From a bacterium (GTDB lineage: Bacteria; Verrucomicrobiota; Verrucomicrobiia; Limisphaerales; UBA11358): a stretch of 34,200 nucleotides of DNA. The translations under genes were made by a program, and so were the position numbers. The DNA is taken from assembly GCA_021780375.1 (NCBI GenBank), contig JAJXYT010000129.1:1-34200 (forward strand), written 5' to 3'. Shown here piece by piece: positions 16,997 to 27,400 of the stretch (position 1 is the first letter of the stretch; the number at the start of each line of letters is the position of its first letter). The notes beneath the pieces were generated by a model. That model saw only the letters and a list, made by a program, of their open reading frames with translations, did no database searches and was not told the DNA's origin.

Positions 16997-17987
16997 TGGT
17001 GGCAACCACCTGGATGCTCTGGATGGCAACGATCGGACTGCTGGGCCAGCGCTGGTCAATCCCTTCCACCCCGGTGACAATGATGCGCATGTTGACATAA
17101 CGGCCCAGGTCAAGGTCCGGCGCCGTGGTGTAAAGATAATCAATCGTCTGATACGTGTCGGGATCGTACAACATGTATTTGGTCGGGGCGACCGGACTCA
17201 TGACCGGTCCCACCACACCTTCATGCGACACGACGCGGTCCACTGGCGGCGGCGGCGCTTGCGCGACCGGCGGAGCGGCCGGTTGGGCGGCGGCCGGCGG
17301 TTGCGGCTCCGGCACGGTGGTGGGTGTCGGTTGTGGCGCTGGAGCCGCCTGCGTCAAATACATGGCGGCGACAAAAGCGTAGGCGTTGGCCGGCGGCTCG
17401 ATTTCCATCCATGCGCCCCTGGTGCGGATGACATTCACCGACGTCCCGCGCTCAATGGTGCCGAGAATGCTGTAGTTTTCACCCGGTCCACCGCGGAGGT
17501 TCATTTTTTTCGCCGTAACCGTGTGGTTGGCCTTGTCAATGTATTTGGCAAAAACCCAGACATGAGCACCTGCGGGGTAAGCGATTTGCGCCCATTGCGC
17601 GGGTTCATTAGCCTTGTGTTTTTCCAGGTTGATCTGGGACAAAACCGTCACCGTCTCGCCTTGTTTGAGATGGGCCACCACCTCGCCCTTGAGGCCGGCC
17701 TGGCCGCGCGCGGTGAGGCTCTTGACGGCGACCTGCGCCGGGCCGGGTGTCAGTGTGACCGTCGGCTCGGAGAGCGGGACGATCCTGGCAGGTGCGGCAT
17801 GGCGTTTGTGTTTTACGGCCTTGGGTTTGGCCTCCGGCGCGGCGGCCCCGGTGGCCGGCGCCAGCGCGGGCGCAGCCTGGGCGGGCGGCGGCGCAGTTGG
17901 CGCGGCGGAAACCGCGTTGGTGTTGTCCTGCGCGACTGCGCTTGTTGCAAGCAGCACGCCCACCATCAACCAGCAATTCGTTTTCAT
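16941..17987 (-). CDS. Secreted protein with bacterial SH3 domains
   Basis: Signal-like MKTNCWLMVGVLLATSAVAQ, Ala/Pro-rich linkers, MNLRGGPGENYSILGTIERGTSVNVIRTRGAWMEI (SH3b). Confidence 0.75.
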   Translation of the reverse strand: MKTNCWLMVGVLLATSAVAQDNTNAVSAAPTAPPPAQAAPALAPATGAAAPEAKPKAVKHKRHAAPARIVPLSEPTVTLTPGPAQVAVKSLTARGQAGLKGEVVAHLKQGETVTVLSQINLEKHKANEPAQWAQIAYPAGAHVWVFAKYIDKANHTVTAKKMNLRGGPGENYSILGTIERGTSVNVIRTRGAWMEIEPPANAYAFVAAMYLTQAAPAPQPTPTTVPEPQPPAAAQPAAPPVAQAPPPPVDRVVSHEGVVGPVMSPVAPTKYMLYDPDTYQTIDYLYTTAPDLDLGRYVNMRIIVTGVEGIDQRWPSSPIVAIQSIQVVATNAVKHVDLRSPRQRGNAH

Positions 17988-18694
17988 ATTTCTGCAAGTA
18001 AAGTTTTAATCTCGGTTTCTGTCAATGTCCGCCATCGGCCGGGCTTCAATTCACCCAATTTGATTTTGCCGATTTGAATCCGCTGCAGCCGTTTGACCGC
18101 CAATCCCTGCGATTCAAACAGCCGCCGCACTTCGCGGTTTTTGCCTTCGGCCAGTTCAAGCTCCACCACACTGCGCATACGTCCGGCCGAAATGAATCTC
18201 GCCGCCTGCGCCTGGAGTTTTTCGCCTGCGTGCCATACGCCCCGCAGGAATCGTTCCAAAACTGCCCGATCGACGCAACCCTCAATCGTTGCAACGTATT
18301 TTTTGCCAACGCCATAGCGCGGATGGGTCAGGCACAGGGCGAATTGTCCATCATTGGTCAAAAAAAGCAATCCTTCCGTGTTAAAATCCAGACGGCCTGC
18401 AGAGTGAAGATTTTGCCATTCCTTGGGCAATAAATCATAAATCGTCGGCCGGCCCAACTCGTCCCGGCGCGAACAAACGCACCCGGCCGGCTTGTGCAGG
18501 GCAACGTACAATTTTCGTCGGGCCCGGACGGGTTTGCCGTCAACGGTCACCGTATCCCGGCCGGGATCCACCCTGGTGCCGAGCCCCGGGACCGGTTGGC
18601 CGTTGACCTGCACGCGTCCGGCCAGGATGATTTGCTCGGCCGCACGGCGGGAAGCGACCCCGGCTTCCGCCAGAAATTTTTGCAGACGAACCAC
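17984..18694 (-). CDS. rRNA pseudouridine synthase, RsuA/RluB family
   Basis: VVRLQKFLAEAGVASRRAAEQIILAGRVQVNG (S4), LHKPAGCVCSRRDELGRPTIYDLLP, AGRLDFNTEGLLFLTNDG. Probable GTG start at 18694; the longer ORF reads through a heptamer repeat. Confidence 0.92.
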   Translation of the reverse strand: MVRLQKFLAEAGVASRRAAEQIILAGRVQVNGQPVPGLGTRVDPGRDTVTVDGKPVRARRKLYVALHKPAGCVCSRRDELGRPTIYDLLPKEWQNLHSAGRLDFNTEGLLFLTNDGQFALCLTHPRYGVGKKYVATIEGCVDRAVLERFLRGVWHAGEKLQAQAARFISAGRMRSVVELELAEGKNREVRRLFESQGLAVKRLQRIQIGKIKLGELKPGRWRTLTETEIKTLLAEI

Positions 18695-18699
18695 GGAAA

Positions 18700-18775
18700 G
18701 TGACGGGTGACGCGTGACGAGTGGCGGGTGACGAGGTGAAATCCGCATCACGAGTCACCTGTCACCGGTCACGTT
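18700..18775. repeat. Heptamer inverted-repeat element (locus iii)
   Basis: Left arm GTGACGG GTGACGC GTGACGA GTGGCGG GTGACGA (18700-18734); right arm TCACGAG TCACCTG TCACCGG TCACGTT (18748-18775). Confidence 0.88.
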
Positions 18776-18931
18776 TTACACGCCCGGTTTGGTTTTACGG
18801 AGGCCGGTGATGCGGTCGCCGTCCTTCCATTGGCCGCGCTTTTTGAGAAGCTCAACGCGCTCGAAACGCTTGAGCACATTGCGCTTGCCGCCCAATACGG
18901 TTGCCGCGCGCAGACTGCGATGCTGTGACAT
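18776..18931 (-). CDS. Small basic protein of Verrucomicrobia/Chlamydiae type
   Basis: MSQHRSLRAATVLGGKRNVLKRFERVELLKKRGQWKDGDRITGLRKTKPGV. Confidence 0.88.
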   Translation of the reverse strand: MSQHRSLRAATVLGGKRNVLKRFERVELLKKRGQWKDGDRITGLRKTKPGV

Positions 18932-19076
18932 AAATTTTTTCTGGTTAAATGGTCGGTAAAAAACGAGCGCCAAATCTAACAGATTCAATCCTCCCGGCAA
19001 TCCTGAAATTTTGCCGCTTTGGCTCCGGCAAACGCCGCGCCGGCGAAACGAACCTTCAGGCTGAGACGAACAAAGC

Positions 19077-19481
19077 TCAAGCCTCCGGCAATCGCTGCAA
19101 TTCCAGGAGCAACCGCTCCGGATGGACCGGCTTGTGGAGCACCGGGGATCTCACCTGATTCAGGAATGAATGATATTTGGGATCGTCCGCCGCGCCGGTC
19201 AGAAAGATAAAACGGCGGCAAAGATAAGGCTTCACCCGCTCAATGGTGCTGTAAAACAAGTCGCCCTCGAGTTCCGGCATCCGGAGATCACAGATAATGG
19301 CGTTCACGTCCCGGCGGAGAATTTGTCCCAATGCCACTTTACCGTTGGCCGCGGTACTGACTTCGTAATTAAACGTCTCCAGGAGATGTTGATAAATCGA
19401 CGCCAGTTCGACGTCGTCGTCCACGATCAGCACGCACTTTTTGTGCGGCGCGGGTTGCCTGTCCACGACGGTTGTTGACAT
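19077..19481 (-). CDS. Single-domain response regulator (CheY-like receiver)
   Basis: KKCVLIVDDDVELASIYQHLLETFNYEVSTAANG...VNAIICDLRMPELEGDLFY...FIFLTGAA...VLHKPVHPERLL. ATG at 19481; the long ORF upstream is antisense to the dehydrogenase. Confidence 0.88.
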   Translation of the reverse strand: MSTTVVDRQPAPHKKCVLIVDDDVELASIYQHLLETFNYEVSTAANGKVALGQILRRDVNAIICDLRMPELEGDLFYSTIERVKPYLCRRFIFLTGAADDPKYHSFLNQVRSPVLHKPVHPERLLLELQRLPEA

Positions 19482-19805
19482 CGGTGCTTTGGATTGCCTG
19501 GCCCCGGAACGCCCCGATTTTTTAATCCGGCGTTGACAAGGCGGTCGCCGGCACGTTCTGCCCGTGGCCGGGAATCTTACGCCGAATATGGCACAACTTG
19601 TGAGAACGGACAAGCGCTGGTCGATGGGGCCGCCGGCTGAGTCCGGCGATGCGTGGCGGGTGGCGAGCCGGCGCGCGGGGACGCACGCCCCACCCAATCC
19701 ACCAAATGACCCACCCTGGATTCGAAAGAACCGAGACAACCCGACTTCGGCCGAATTTCGCAGAATTCGATTTGCGGGTCGTCCCCTCGCTTTTAAACTG
19801 GCGGC

Positions 19806-20951
19806 GTGAAAGCCGCCATCCTTCACGGCCGGGAAAATATCCAAATCGAGGACCTTGCGCCGCCGCCGTTGAAACCCGGGGAAGTTCGTGTCCGGGTCGA
19901 GGCCGCGCTGACTTGCGGAACCGATTTGAAAGTATTCAAGCGTGGTTATCACGCCAGGATGATTGTGCCGCCCGCTGTCTTCGGGCATGAGCTGGCGGGA
20001 ACAGTTTGTGAAATTGCACCACCTCTCCCCGGCCCTCTCCCCCGCTTCGCGGCGGAGAGGGAGGAGAATCAGGAAACGTCCGGCCGTCTCCCTTCTCTCC
20101 GCCCAGGCGGGGAGAAGGCGGCCGAAGGCCGGATGGAGGGGTTTGATTGGAGAATCGGCGACCGGGTGGTGGCCGCCAATTCCGCGCCGTGCGGTGAATG
20201 TTTCCACTGTCGTTGCGGGCAGGAAAATCTCTGCGCAGATTTGCTGTTCTTGAACGGCGCTTATGCCGAATCCATTGTCATTCCCGCGCGGGTCGTCCAA
20301 AAAAACCTGCTGCGGCTCAAACCGGAAACCGATTTCCGCGACGCGGCGCTCGTCGAGCCGCTCGCCTGTGTTGTCCAGGGAGTGGCCGACACAAATTTGA
20401 GTGCCGGACAGAAGGTGCTGGTCATTGGCGCCGGTCCGATTGGTCTGATGTTCGTCGCGCTGGCAAAAAAAACCGGTTGTGATGTGACGGTGGCCGGGCG
20501 GCGAGCGATACGGTTGGAAGCGGCCCGACGATTGGGTGCGGAACAGGTCATTGACATCGGTGACGGTCGGGAATTGGTGGCGAAAGTCCACCAAGCCACC
20601 AGGACACCATTCGACGCGGTGCTGGAAGCGGTCGGCCGGCCCGAAACGTGGGAAGCGGCCGCACAACTGGTGCGCAAAGGCGGCACGGTTAATTTCTTTG
20701 GCGGTTGTCCCTCCGGCGCCAAAGTGTCATTCGACACGGAATTGATTCATTATTCCAATCTGACTTTGCTGGCGAGTTTTCACCACACGCCGCACACCAT
20801 CCGGCAGGCGCTGGATTTCATCGAGGCCGGCGTGATTCACGCGCAGGATTTTGTGGACGGCGAATGTCCATTAAGCCGGTTGCCGGAATTGTTCCAGCAG
20901 ATGGCGGCGGGCAATCAGGCCATCAAGACCCTGATCCGCGTGCATGAATGA
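19806..20951 (+). CDS. Zinc-dependent alcohol dehydrogenase family protein with in-frame repeat insertion
   Basis: ALTCGTDLKVFKRG, FGHELAGTVCEI...IGDRVVAANSAPCGECFHCRCGQENLC, VLVIGAGPIGLMFVALAKKTGCDVTVAGR. Confidence 0.9.
   Translation: MKAAILHGRENIQIEDLAPPPLKPGEVRVRVEAALTCGTDLKVFKRGYHARMIVPPAVFGHELAGTVCEIAPPLPGPLPRFAAEREENQETSGRLPSLRPGGEKAAEGRMEGFDWRIGDRVVAANSAPCGECFHCRCGQENLCADLLFLNGAYAESIVIPARVVQKNLLRLKPETDFRDAALVEPLACVVQGVADTNLSAGQKVLVIGAGPIGLMFVALAKKTGCDVTVAGRRAIRLEAARRLGAEQVIDIGDGRELVAKVHQATRTPFDAVLEAVGRPETWEAAAQLVRKGGTVNFFGGCPSGAKVSFDTELIHYSNLTLLASFHHTPHTIRQALDFIEAGVIHAQDFVDGECPLSRLPELFQQMAAGNQAIKTLIRVHE
20019..20141. repeat. GC-rich palindromic repeat inserted inside the dehydrogenase CDS
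   Basis: CCACCTCTCCCCGGCC...GGCCGGATGGAGGGG imperfect ends with internal hairpins; shares CCCCGGCCCTCTCCC with the reverse complement of the 20952-21009 repeat. Confidence 0.75.
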
Positions 20952-21009
20952 CCCTCACCCGGCCTGCGTCCACCCGCTCCCAGCGGATGGGAGAGGGCCG
21001 GGGTGAGGG
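20952..21009. repeat. GC-rich inverted repeat, probable bidirectional terminator
   Basis: CCCTCACCCGGCC...GGCCGGGGTGAGGG between the stop codons of two convergent genes. Confidence 0.8.
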
Positions 21010-21010
21010 C

Positions 21011-22540
21011 TCAAGGTTCCAAAAACTTTTCCAGAACCGTATGCATTTTTTTCAGGTCCGGCAGGTTCACATACATCATGTGGCCGGCTTCGAAGGTGAC
21101 GTAGCTGATGTTCGTGCGATAGGCCGGGTCGAGTTGCATGTGGTCGAGCGCATAACGTATCGTGTCCGGAGGGCAGACCAGGTCGCGCATCCCGTTGAGC
21201 ACGAGCACCCGCATATACGGGTTTTGATTCATCACCGACGCGAGCTGGTCGCTCACGTTCGGATAATCGTTGTGCGCGCCGTAATTCCAGGGTTGCACGC
21301 CGGCAATGATTTCGTAAGGCAAATCATCCTCAAACTTCAATTCCTGGCGCGCATAGGCGTTCATCGCCGCCGCGAATGGACCATAAGTCGCTGCGTAAGA
21401 GGGGTCAAAATCGGGATACGGCGAAGCCGGGTCGTCATCGCGTCCGGTGATGCGCGCGTCATAAGCGCCAAGGATCAAGCCCTGGTCGTGCAGCAATTGC
21501 TTGCGGAAGACACCGCTGTCAATCCGCAGATTATTGTCCTCAATCACCTGCGGTTTCAAACCGGTGAGCCGCGCGAGTTCGGCGACGATTTTTTCCCGTT
21601 CAGCGGCCGGCAGCGCCGCGCCCTGTTGCAGGGCGGAGGGGTATTCGCCTTTCGCAAATTTGCGCGCTTCGGCCAGTGCCTTGGGCAGATTATCCTGCAA
21701 ATCCGGCGGCAGTTTTTTGAAGTAAAACGCCGTGGCGGTGTAATTGGGCAGGAACAGTTCAAACGGCAAATCGTTGCCCGACCCATCATCAATCGTGGCA
21801 AAGTCCAAAACGCCTGACACCAGAATCAAGCCGTTCAGATACATGCCGTAACGCGAACGCAGACGCTCCGCCAGCCCGGCGGCGCGAAACACGCCATAGC
21901 TTTCGCCGCAGAGATATTTCGGCGAGAGCCAGCGCTCGTGCCGCGTCGTCCACAGCCGGATGAATTCCCCGACGGAGTCCAGGTCGGCGGACTGGCTGAA
22001 AAATTGGTCGGGCTTTTCGTCCTTGGCCGCGCGGCTGAAACCCGTGGCCACCGGATCAATGAACACCAGATCGCTTCCGTCCAGAATCGAATACTGATTG
22101 TCCTCGAGACCAAACGGCGGTTTGGGCAAGGTGCCGTTTTCGTTCATCTTCACGCGGCGCGGACCGAGTGCGCCCAGGTGCAGCCACACGGAAGAAGAAC
22201 CGGGACCGCCGTTGAAACAAAACGTCACCGGCCGTTTGGCGGTGTCCGTTTCACCAACCCGCGTATAAGCGACGTAAAAAACCGAGGCGCGGGACGTGCC
22301 ATCGGGCTTGAGGATGGGCAACATGCCGGTTTCGGCCACGTAAGGCACGCGCTTGCCGGCAATCGTCACCGTGTTGGTGGTGAAGACCGGTTTGTGCGTC
22401 GCGTCGGGAATGGCGGGCACCTCCGACTTCTTCGCGGCCGGCGCATTGGTTTCTTCCGTCGGAGCATTGGTCCTGGTCATTTCCGCCGGGTGGGCATTCA
22501 TGGCCAGAGAGGTGAGTAACAGCCAGAGTGTTGCTTTCAT
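21011..22540 (-). CDS. Peptidase S10 (serine carboxypeptidase-like), secreted
   Basis: RPVTFCFNGGPGSSSVWLHLGALGPRRV, LVFIDPVATGFSRA, KYLCGESYGVFRAAGLAERL, LVLNGMRDLVCPP, FEAGHMMY. Confidence 0.93.
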   Translation of the reverse strand: MKATLWLLLTSLAMNAHPAEMTRTNAPTEETNAPAAKKSEVPAIPDATHKPVFTTNTVTIAGKRVPYVAETGMLPILKPDGTSRASVFYVAYTRVGETDTAKRPVTFCFNGGPGSSSVWLHLGALGPRRVKMNENGTLPKPPFGLEDNQYSILDGSDLVFIDPVATGFSRAAKDEKPDQFFSQSADLDSVGEFIRLWTTRHERWLSPKYLCGESYGVFRAAGLAERLRSRYGMYLNGLILVSGVLDFATIDDGSGNDLPFELFLPNYTATAFYFKKLPPDLQDNLPKALAEARKFAKGEYPSALQQGAALPAAEREKIVAELARLTGLKPQVIEDNNLRIDSGVFRKQLLHDQGLILGAYDARITGRDDDPASPYPDFDPSYAATYGPFAAAMNAYARQELKFEDDLPYEIIAGVQPWNYGAHNDYPNVSDQLASVMNQNPYMRVLVLNGMRDLVCPPDTIRYALDHMQLDPAYRTNISYVTFEAGHMMYVNLPDLKKMHTVLEKFLEP

Positions 22541-22883
22541 TTGCCCTGCAATTTAGGCGATTGGAACATGTTTCGACAACACTTTACGCCGATGGGGTAA
22601 AACCTGTGAATAAATTTCCAGAAAAGCGCCTTGCCGTCCGGGCGAATTGACGTTAGCAATATTCATTCTTATGTCACGTCAGGTTAGAGACCATCATCTT
22701 GTTTCAGTCAGAAGGTAAATGGAAACAGCGGGGCTGGCCGGTCAGGACAGGTTCGATTTCGCGGGCGCTTCCTCAGGGCACGGACTGACAACTGTTGCCT
22801 GGGCCCAAGGCTTCCGTCAGCGAAAACCTCCACCAGATTTCTTTCTTCGCACACGAAACTCAAACCCAAAAACCAAAACCAAA

Positions 22884-23831
22884 ATGAATAAACACGTTTC
22901 GCACCTCTGCGGCGCGGCCTTGTTTCTCGGCGCGGCCTTGTTCAACCAGTCCGTTCAAGCACAACTGATCCTCACCGGCACCAATTACGTTCAGGACTTC
23001 AACACCCTCAGCAACGGCCTGCCTTTCGGCTGGTCGGTCCGGCTCAATGCCAGCGTGACCAACCTCGGAACAAACGTGGATTTTCCGACCGTGCCCAAAA
23101 CATGGGGAGACTCCAAGGGCGGGTTTGGCAATTGCGCCTCCCCTATGAGCAATTCGGGCACGAATTTCATCGGCACCGAATCCACCAGCATCCAAAGCAA
23201 TTGTCCGAATCGCGCTTTGGCCATCCGTCAAACGGGCACCTTTGGCGATCCGGGAGCCTCGTTTGTACTACAGATTGCAAACACCATCGGCCTGAGCAAT
23301 TTGACGTTCCGTGTGGATTTGGACCTGCTGCGGACAAATTCTAATTCCACGACCTGGGTCATCCAATATGGAATTGGCGATTCACCCTCGTCGTTCACCA
23401 CCCTGGGTGATTATTCCGACCCGGGTGTCTTCGGCGCAACGACCCGGACTTACAACCTCGGCACGAATGCCAACAACACGTCATCCAACGTGTGGATTCG
23501 AATCGCCGCGCTCTCGCCAGCGAGCGGATCAGGCACGCGCGACACTTTCGGCATCGATAATTTTTCCCTGTCCTGGGACAACAGCAGCGCACCCGGCGCG
23601 CCGCTGGCCATCAGCCACTTTGCCGTCGCCAATGGCCAGGCGCAGATTGATTTCACGGGAAGTTCCAGCGACGGAGTCGGTGCATTCGTGGTTCAGGCCG
23701 CCGACCAGGTTTTCGGTCCTTACACGGAAATCGCGAGCGGGGCAACCATCACGCAAATGAATCCGGGAAATTTTCACGCCGCCGCTCCCTTAAAAGGTTC
23801 GCAGCAATTTTATCGGATCAAACGGCCATGA
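22884..23831 (+). CDS. Hypothetical secreted protein
   Basis: Signal peptide MNKHVSHLCGAALFLGAALFNQSVQAQ; Ser/Thr/Asn-rich body; C-terminus GSQQFYRIKRP. Confidence 0.7.
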   Translation: MNKHVSHLCGAALFLGAALFNQSVQAQLILTGTNYVQDFNTLSNGLPFGWSVRLNASVTNLGTNVDFPTVPKTWGDSKGGFGNCASPMSNSGTNFIGTESTSIQSNCPNRALAIRQTGTFGDPGASFVLQIANTIGLSNLTFRVDLDLLRTNSNSTTWVIQYGIGDSPSSFTTLGDYSDPGVFGATTRTYNLGTNANNTSSNVWIRIAALSPASGSGTRDTFGIDNFSLSWDNSSAPGAPLAISHFAVANGQAQIDFTGSSSDGVGAFVVQAADQVFGPYTEIASGATITQMNPGNFHAAAPLKGSQQFYRIKRP

Positions 23832-23840
23832 CCGGAGAAG

Positions 23841-24137
<297 letters not shown>

Positions 24138-24153
24138 TTTGTCACCTGCATAT

Positions 24154-24208
24154 AAGGGCCTTCTACCACGCTTACCCTCTCCACTGGAAGTGCAGCCAGA
24201 AGGCCCTT
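24154..24208. repeat. 11-bp perfect inverted repeat AAGGGCCTTCT/AGAAGGCCCTT
   Basis: Arms 24154-24164 and 24198-24208, just upstream of the truncated yjbQ. Confidence 0.85.
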
Positions 24209-24341
24209 AAAGCTCCTAAAACGCTCGGAGAGCACATATGGGCCGGTCACGGCGGGGACGGGCAAGGCCGGAGGCACAACAATGGAACAAATATTTCGCC
24301 GCGAGCGGCACAACATACTACTTGTCCGAAGGATTAATGTA

Positions 24342-24361
24342 AATCCCCGTTTTTGGGGATT
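24342..24361. promoter_or_regulatory. Palindromic element AATCCCC-N6-GGGGATT (copy 1)
   Basis: 76 nt between the element end and the GH2 ATG at 24438; two related palindromes at 31325 and 33226. Confidence 0.55.
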
Positions 24362-24437
24362 AATGCTCACTGTAAATTCATTAATCTATTCGTGTGAACA
24401 ATTATACACTAGCAGCGTTTTCTGCCGCTTTTTTAAA

Positions 24438-27400
24438 ATGAAACATTTATTTGTGTCTTTATCTTTAGCTCGAAATTGTCTGCTTGCTCTTGTCTCCCAG
24501 ACTGGTTTGTTCTTTTTCTTAATGGCCAATCCGGTAGATAGACAGACTAAAACTCATTTTGATATTCCCGGCGATTGGAGTGTCATTGGGAGGACAACGG
24601 TACGAACAAATTCAAATTCGGTGACAGTAGCAGGTGGTTTTTTAGTGGACCGGCAAGTTTGGACCAATGCCGAAATCACTTTGCGGGCCAGGGCGCCGCA
24701 AAGTACGGAGCAGGTGCAGATTTGGGGCGGCTTTCGTTACCGTGATCGGGACAGTCGTTACGTTTTTGCCCTGCGCGGCGGCCACGACGATGATCTTTAC
24801 ATCGCGCGTTACGCCCCGGATGGAGGGGCAAGATTTCTGGGCATCGCCCCGCTTGATTTCAAGCCGAAGCCGGGCGTTTGGTATCGTTTACGAATAGTCA
24901 TTTTGGGATACCGGTTTCAGATTTTCTTGAATGACGAAAAACTGCCCCGCATCAATGCGGTGGACCGCGACCCGCTTTGGGACAGGGGAAACGTGCTGGT
25001 GGGCGGTGGCTGGCTGCCTGCAGAATATTCTGACCTTCAGATAAAGTCCCTGACCGCTGCTGACGAGGCGGCGTTTCTCGCCATTGGCGACAAGCGTTGG
25101 AGCGCCCCGGCGATTGACAAGGAGGCTCTTCGCAAAAAGCAACGGGCTGAATACGCGCCCGCAAAGGTGACGGCTTTGAACCCACTGCGAATGGAAGTTT
25201 CACTCGATGGGAATTGGTTGTTCATGCCGGACTATCAATTGGCCGTCGGACAAAAGCCAATCCGATTGGATTACGACGACCAAAGCTGGCACGTTATGCA
25301 AGTTCCGTCGTTTTGGACGCCGGGTTTGTCCTGGCTGCACGGCGAGACGGGTTTCCCTGACTTGGATAAATTTTCCGCGACCAAAGGTGTGGCCGAGAGT
25401 TTGTATGTTCAACAAATCAAGCGTTGTGACGCCTATACTTTTGACTGGCGCAAGACTTCGTCCGCCTGGTATCGGCATTACCTCGATCTTCCGGCCGACC
25501 TGGGCAATCGGCGTTTTGAACTGACTTTTGACGCCATCGCCAAGGTGTCGAAGATCTGGGTCAACGGAACCGAAGTGGGAACGCACACGGGCATGTTTGG
25601 TCAGGTCAAATGCGATATAACCGAGTTTGTCAAACCCGGGCGCAATGTAATTGTCGTTCATGTCATCAGTCGTCCCGATGCGAACGGAACATCTGCCAAC
25701 AAAGTTGAAGGTGTTGCGGTAACAGTGGAAGTCACCTCAGCTATGCTCCATTCCCTGCCGCACGGCATGTTTCAGGATGACGTGGGCGGTATCTGGCAAC
25801 CGGTGAAGCTCACCGTGACTGCGCCAGTGTTGGTCAGCGACTGCTTTATCGAACCCGACTTGCACGGCGCCAAAATCAACCTGGATATTCTGAACAGCAG
25901 CAGACGGCCGGAGCAACTGGACGTTGGCTATTCGATAGTCTCCGCGCAAGCTGGCGCCCTGCTTTACTCCAACCCGGTGGCGCAACCCTTTCTGGCAGCC
26001 GCGGGCAAGACCGCACGTTTGAAACTGACGACCCCTCGCCTAAATCCAAAACTCTGGTCACCGCAAGATCCCGAACTTTACTATCTTGAAGTTCAATTAA
26101 AGAATGGAAATCAGGCAATTGACAGCTACAGAGTGCGATTTGGGTTCAGAACCTTCACGGTTGACGGAAACAAATTTCTGCTGAATGGGCATCCGTATTG
26201 GCTGCGAGGCGCGGATCCGTTTCCGAACACTTTGATGCCGAATGACGCGAGGCTGGCGCGCCGGTTTATGCAAATCGCCCACGACGGGAACGTTCAAGTC
26301 ACCCGCTCTCATATTGTGCCGTTCACCGCGACCTGGCTGGACGCCGCTGACGAAGCCGGTGTAGCTGTATCCTATGAAGGCACGTGGCCCTGGCTGATGA
26401 TTGAAGGCGACCCCCCGAGTGAACAACTGCTGCATGTTTGGAAAGAAGAGTTTTTATCCTTGATCCGTGAGTATCGGAATCACCCGAGCATTATCCTTTG
26501 GACGGTCAATAATGAGATGAACTTTGCCAGGTTTGACCAGAACAACCCGGAACTGTTGAAGAAAAAATGGGTCGTTCTCAATGACGTGATCACGGCCATG
26601 CGCAAGACCGACCCGACGCGGCCGGTGGTTGCCTATTCGGGATATACCCGCGAGGAGGCCGGCAAGGGTTATCGCGAAGTGGTCCAGCCGAACGGATTTG
26701 ACGATGGCGACGTGGATGACGTCCACCGGTATTACGGGTGGTATAACGAGTCTTTCTTTCATTATTACGACGGACAGTTTCAAAATTTGGCCACTGCCGG
26801 TCGCCCGCTCATCAGCCAGGAAATGTCCACCGGCTACCCAAATAATGACGATGGTCATCCAACGAGGTTTTATCTGTTCAAACACTATACGCCGCAAGCG
26901 CTCGCAGGAGACTACGCTTATGAAAATGCAGACCCGGCTCTTTTCCTCAAACGCCAGGCGTTTATGACCAAGGAATTGGCGGAAACATTGCGGCGGACAA
27001 GTCACGATGCCGCAGCGGGCATATTATACTTTTCCTACTTTACCTGGTTCCAAACTCCGTGGCTGGCGGATCAGATTGAACCTTGGCCCGCTTACTACGC
27101 ACTGAAAACGGCTCTCCAGCCGGTTTTGGTCAGCGCCGAGTTGTATGGCAGACATTTTTATTCCGGCGTCGCTTTTCACGAAAGGGTCTGCGTCATCAAC
27201 GATTCGGGAACCTATCAAGCGCTTCCGGCCAGTCATCTCATCTGGGAATTCACAGACGCCGGCCGAGTTTTGTCCCACGGACAAGTGGAAGTGCCGCCGG
27301 TTAATTATTATACAAATCATTGGCTCGACGTGAAATTCAAAACGCCGCAGAAACTGCCCACGCCACGAGTGGATGGCCAGCTTGTCCTGCGATTGGAGTC

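Noticed and set aside
18695-18751. N-terminal extension of the RluB ORF (MRISPRHPPLVTRHPSLS)
   Set aside because: Translation of the heptamer repeat; family homology starts at VVRLQKFLAEAG. Not fully excluded without proteomics.
19482-20666. Long 5' extension of the 529-aa - strand ORF
   Set aside because: Antisense to the Zn-dehydrogenase; only 19077-19481 has receiver-domain motifs.
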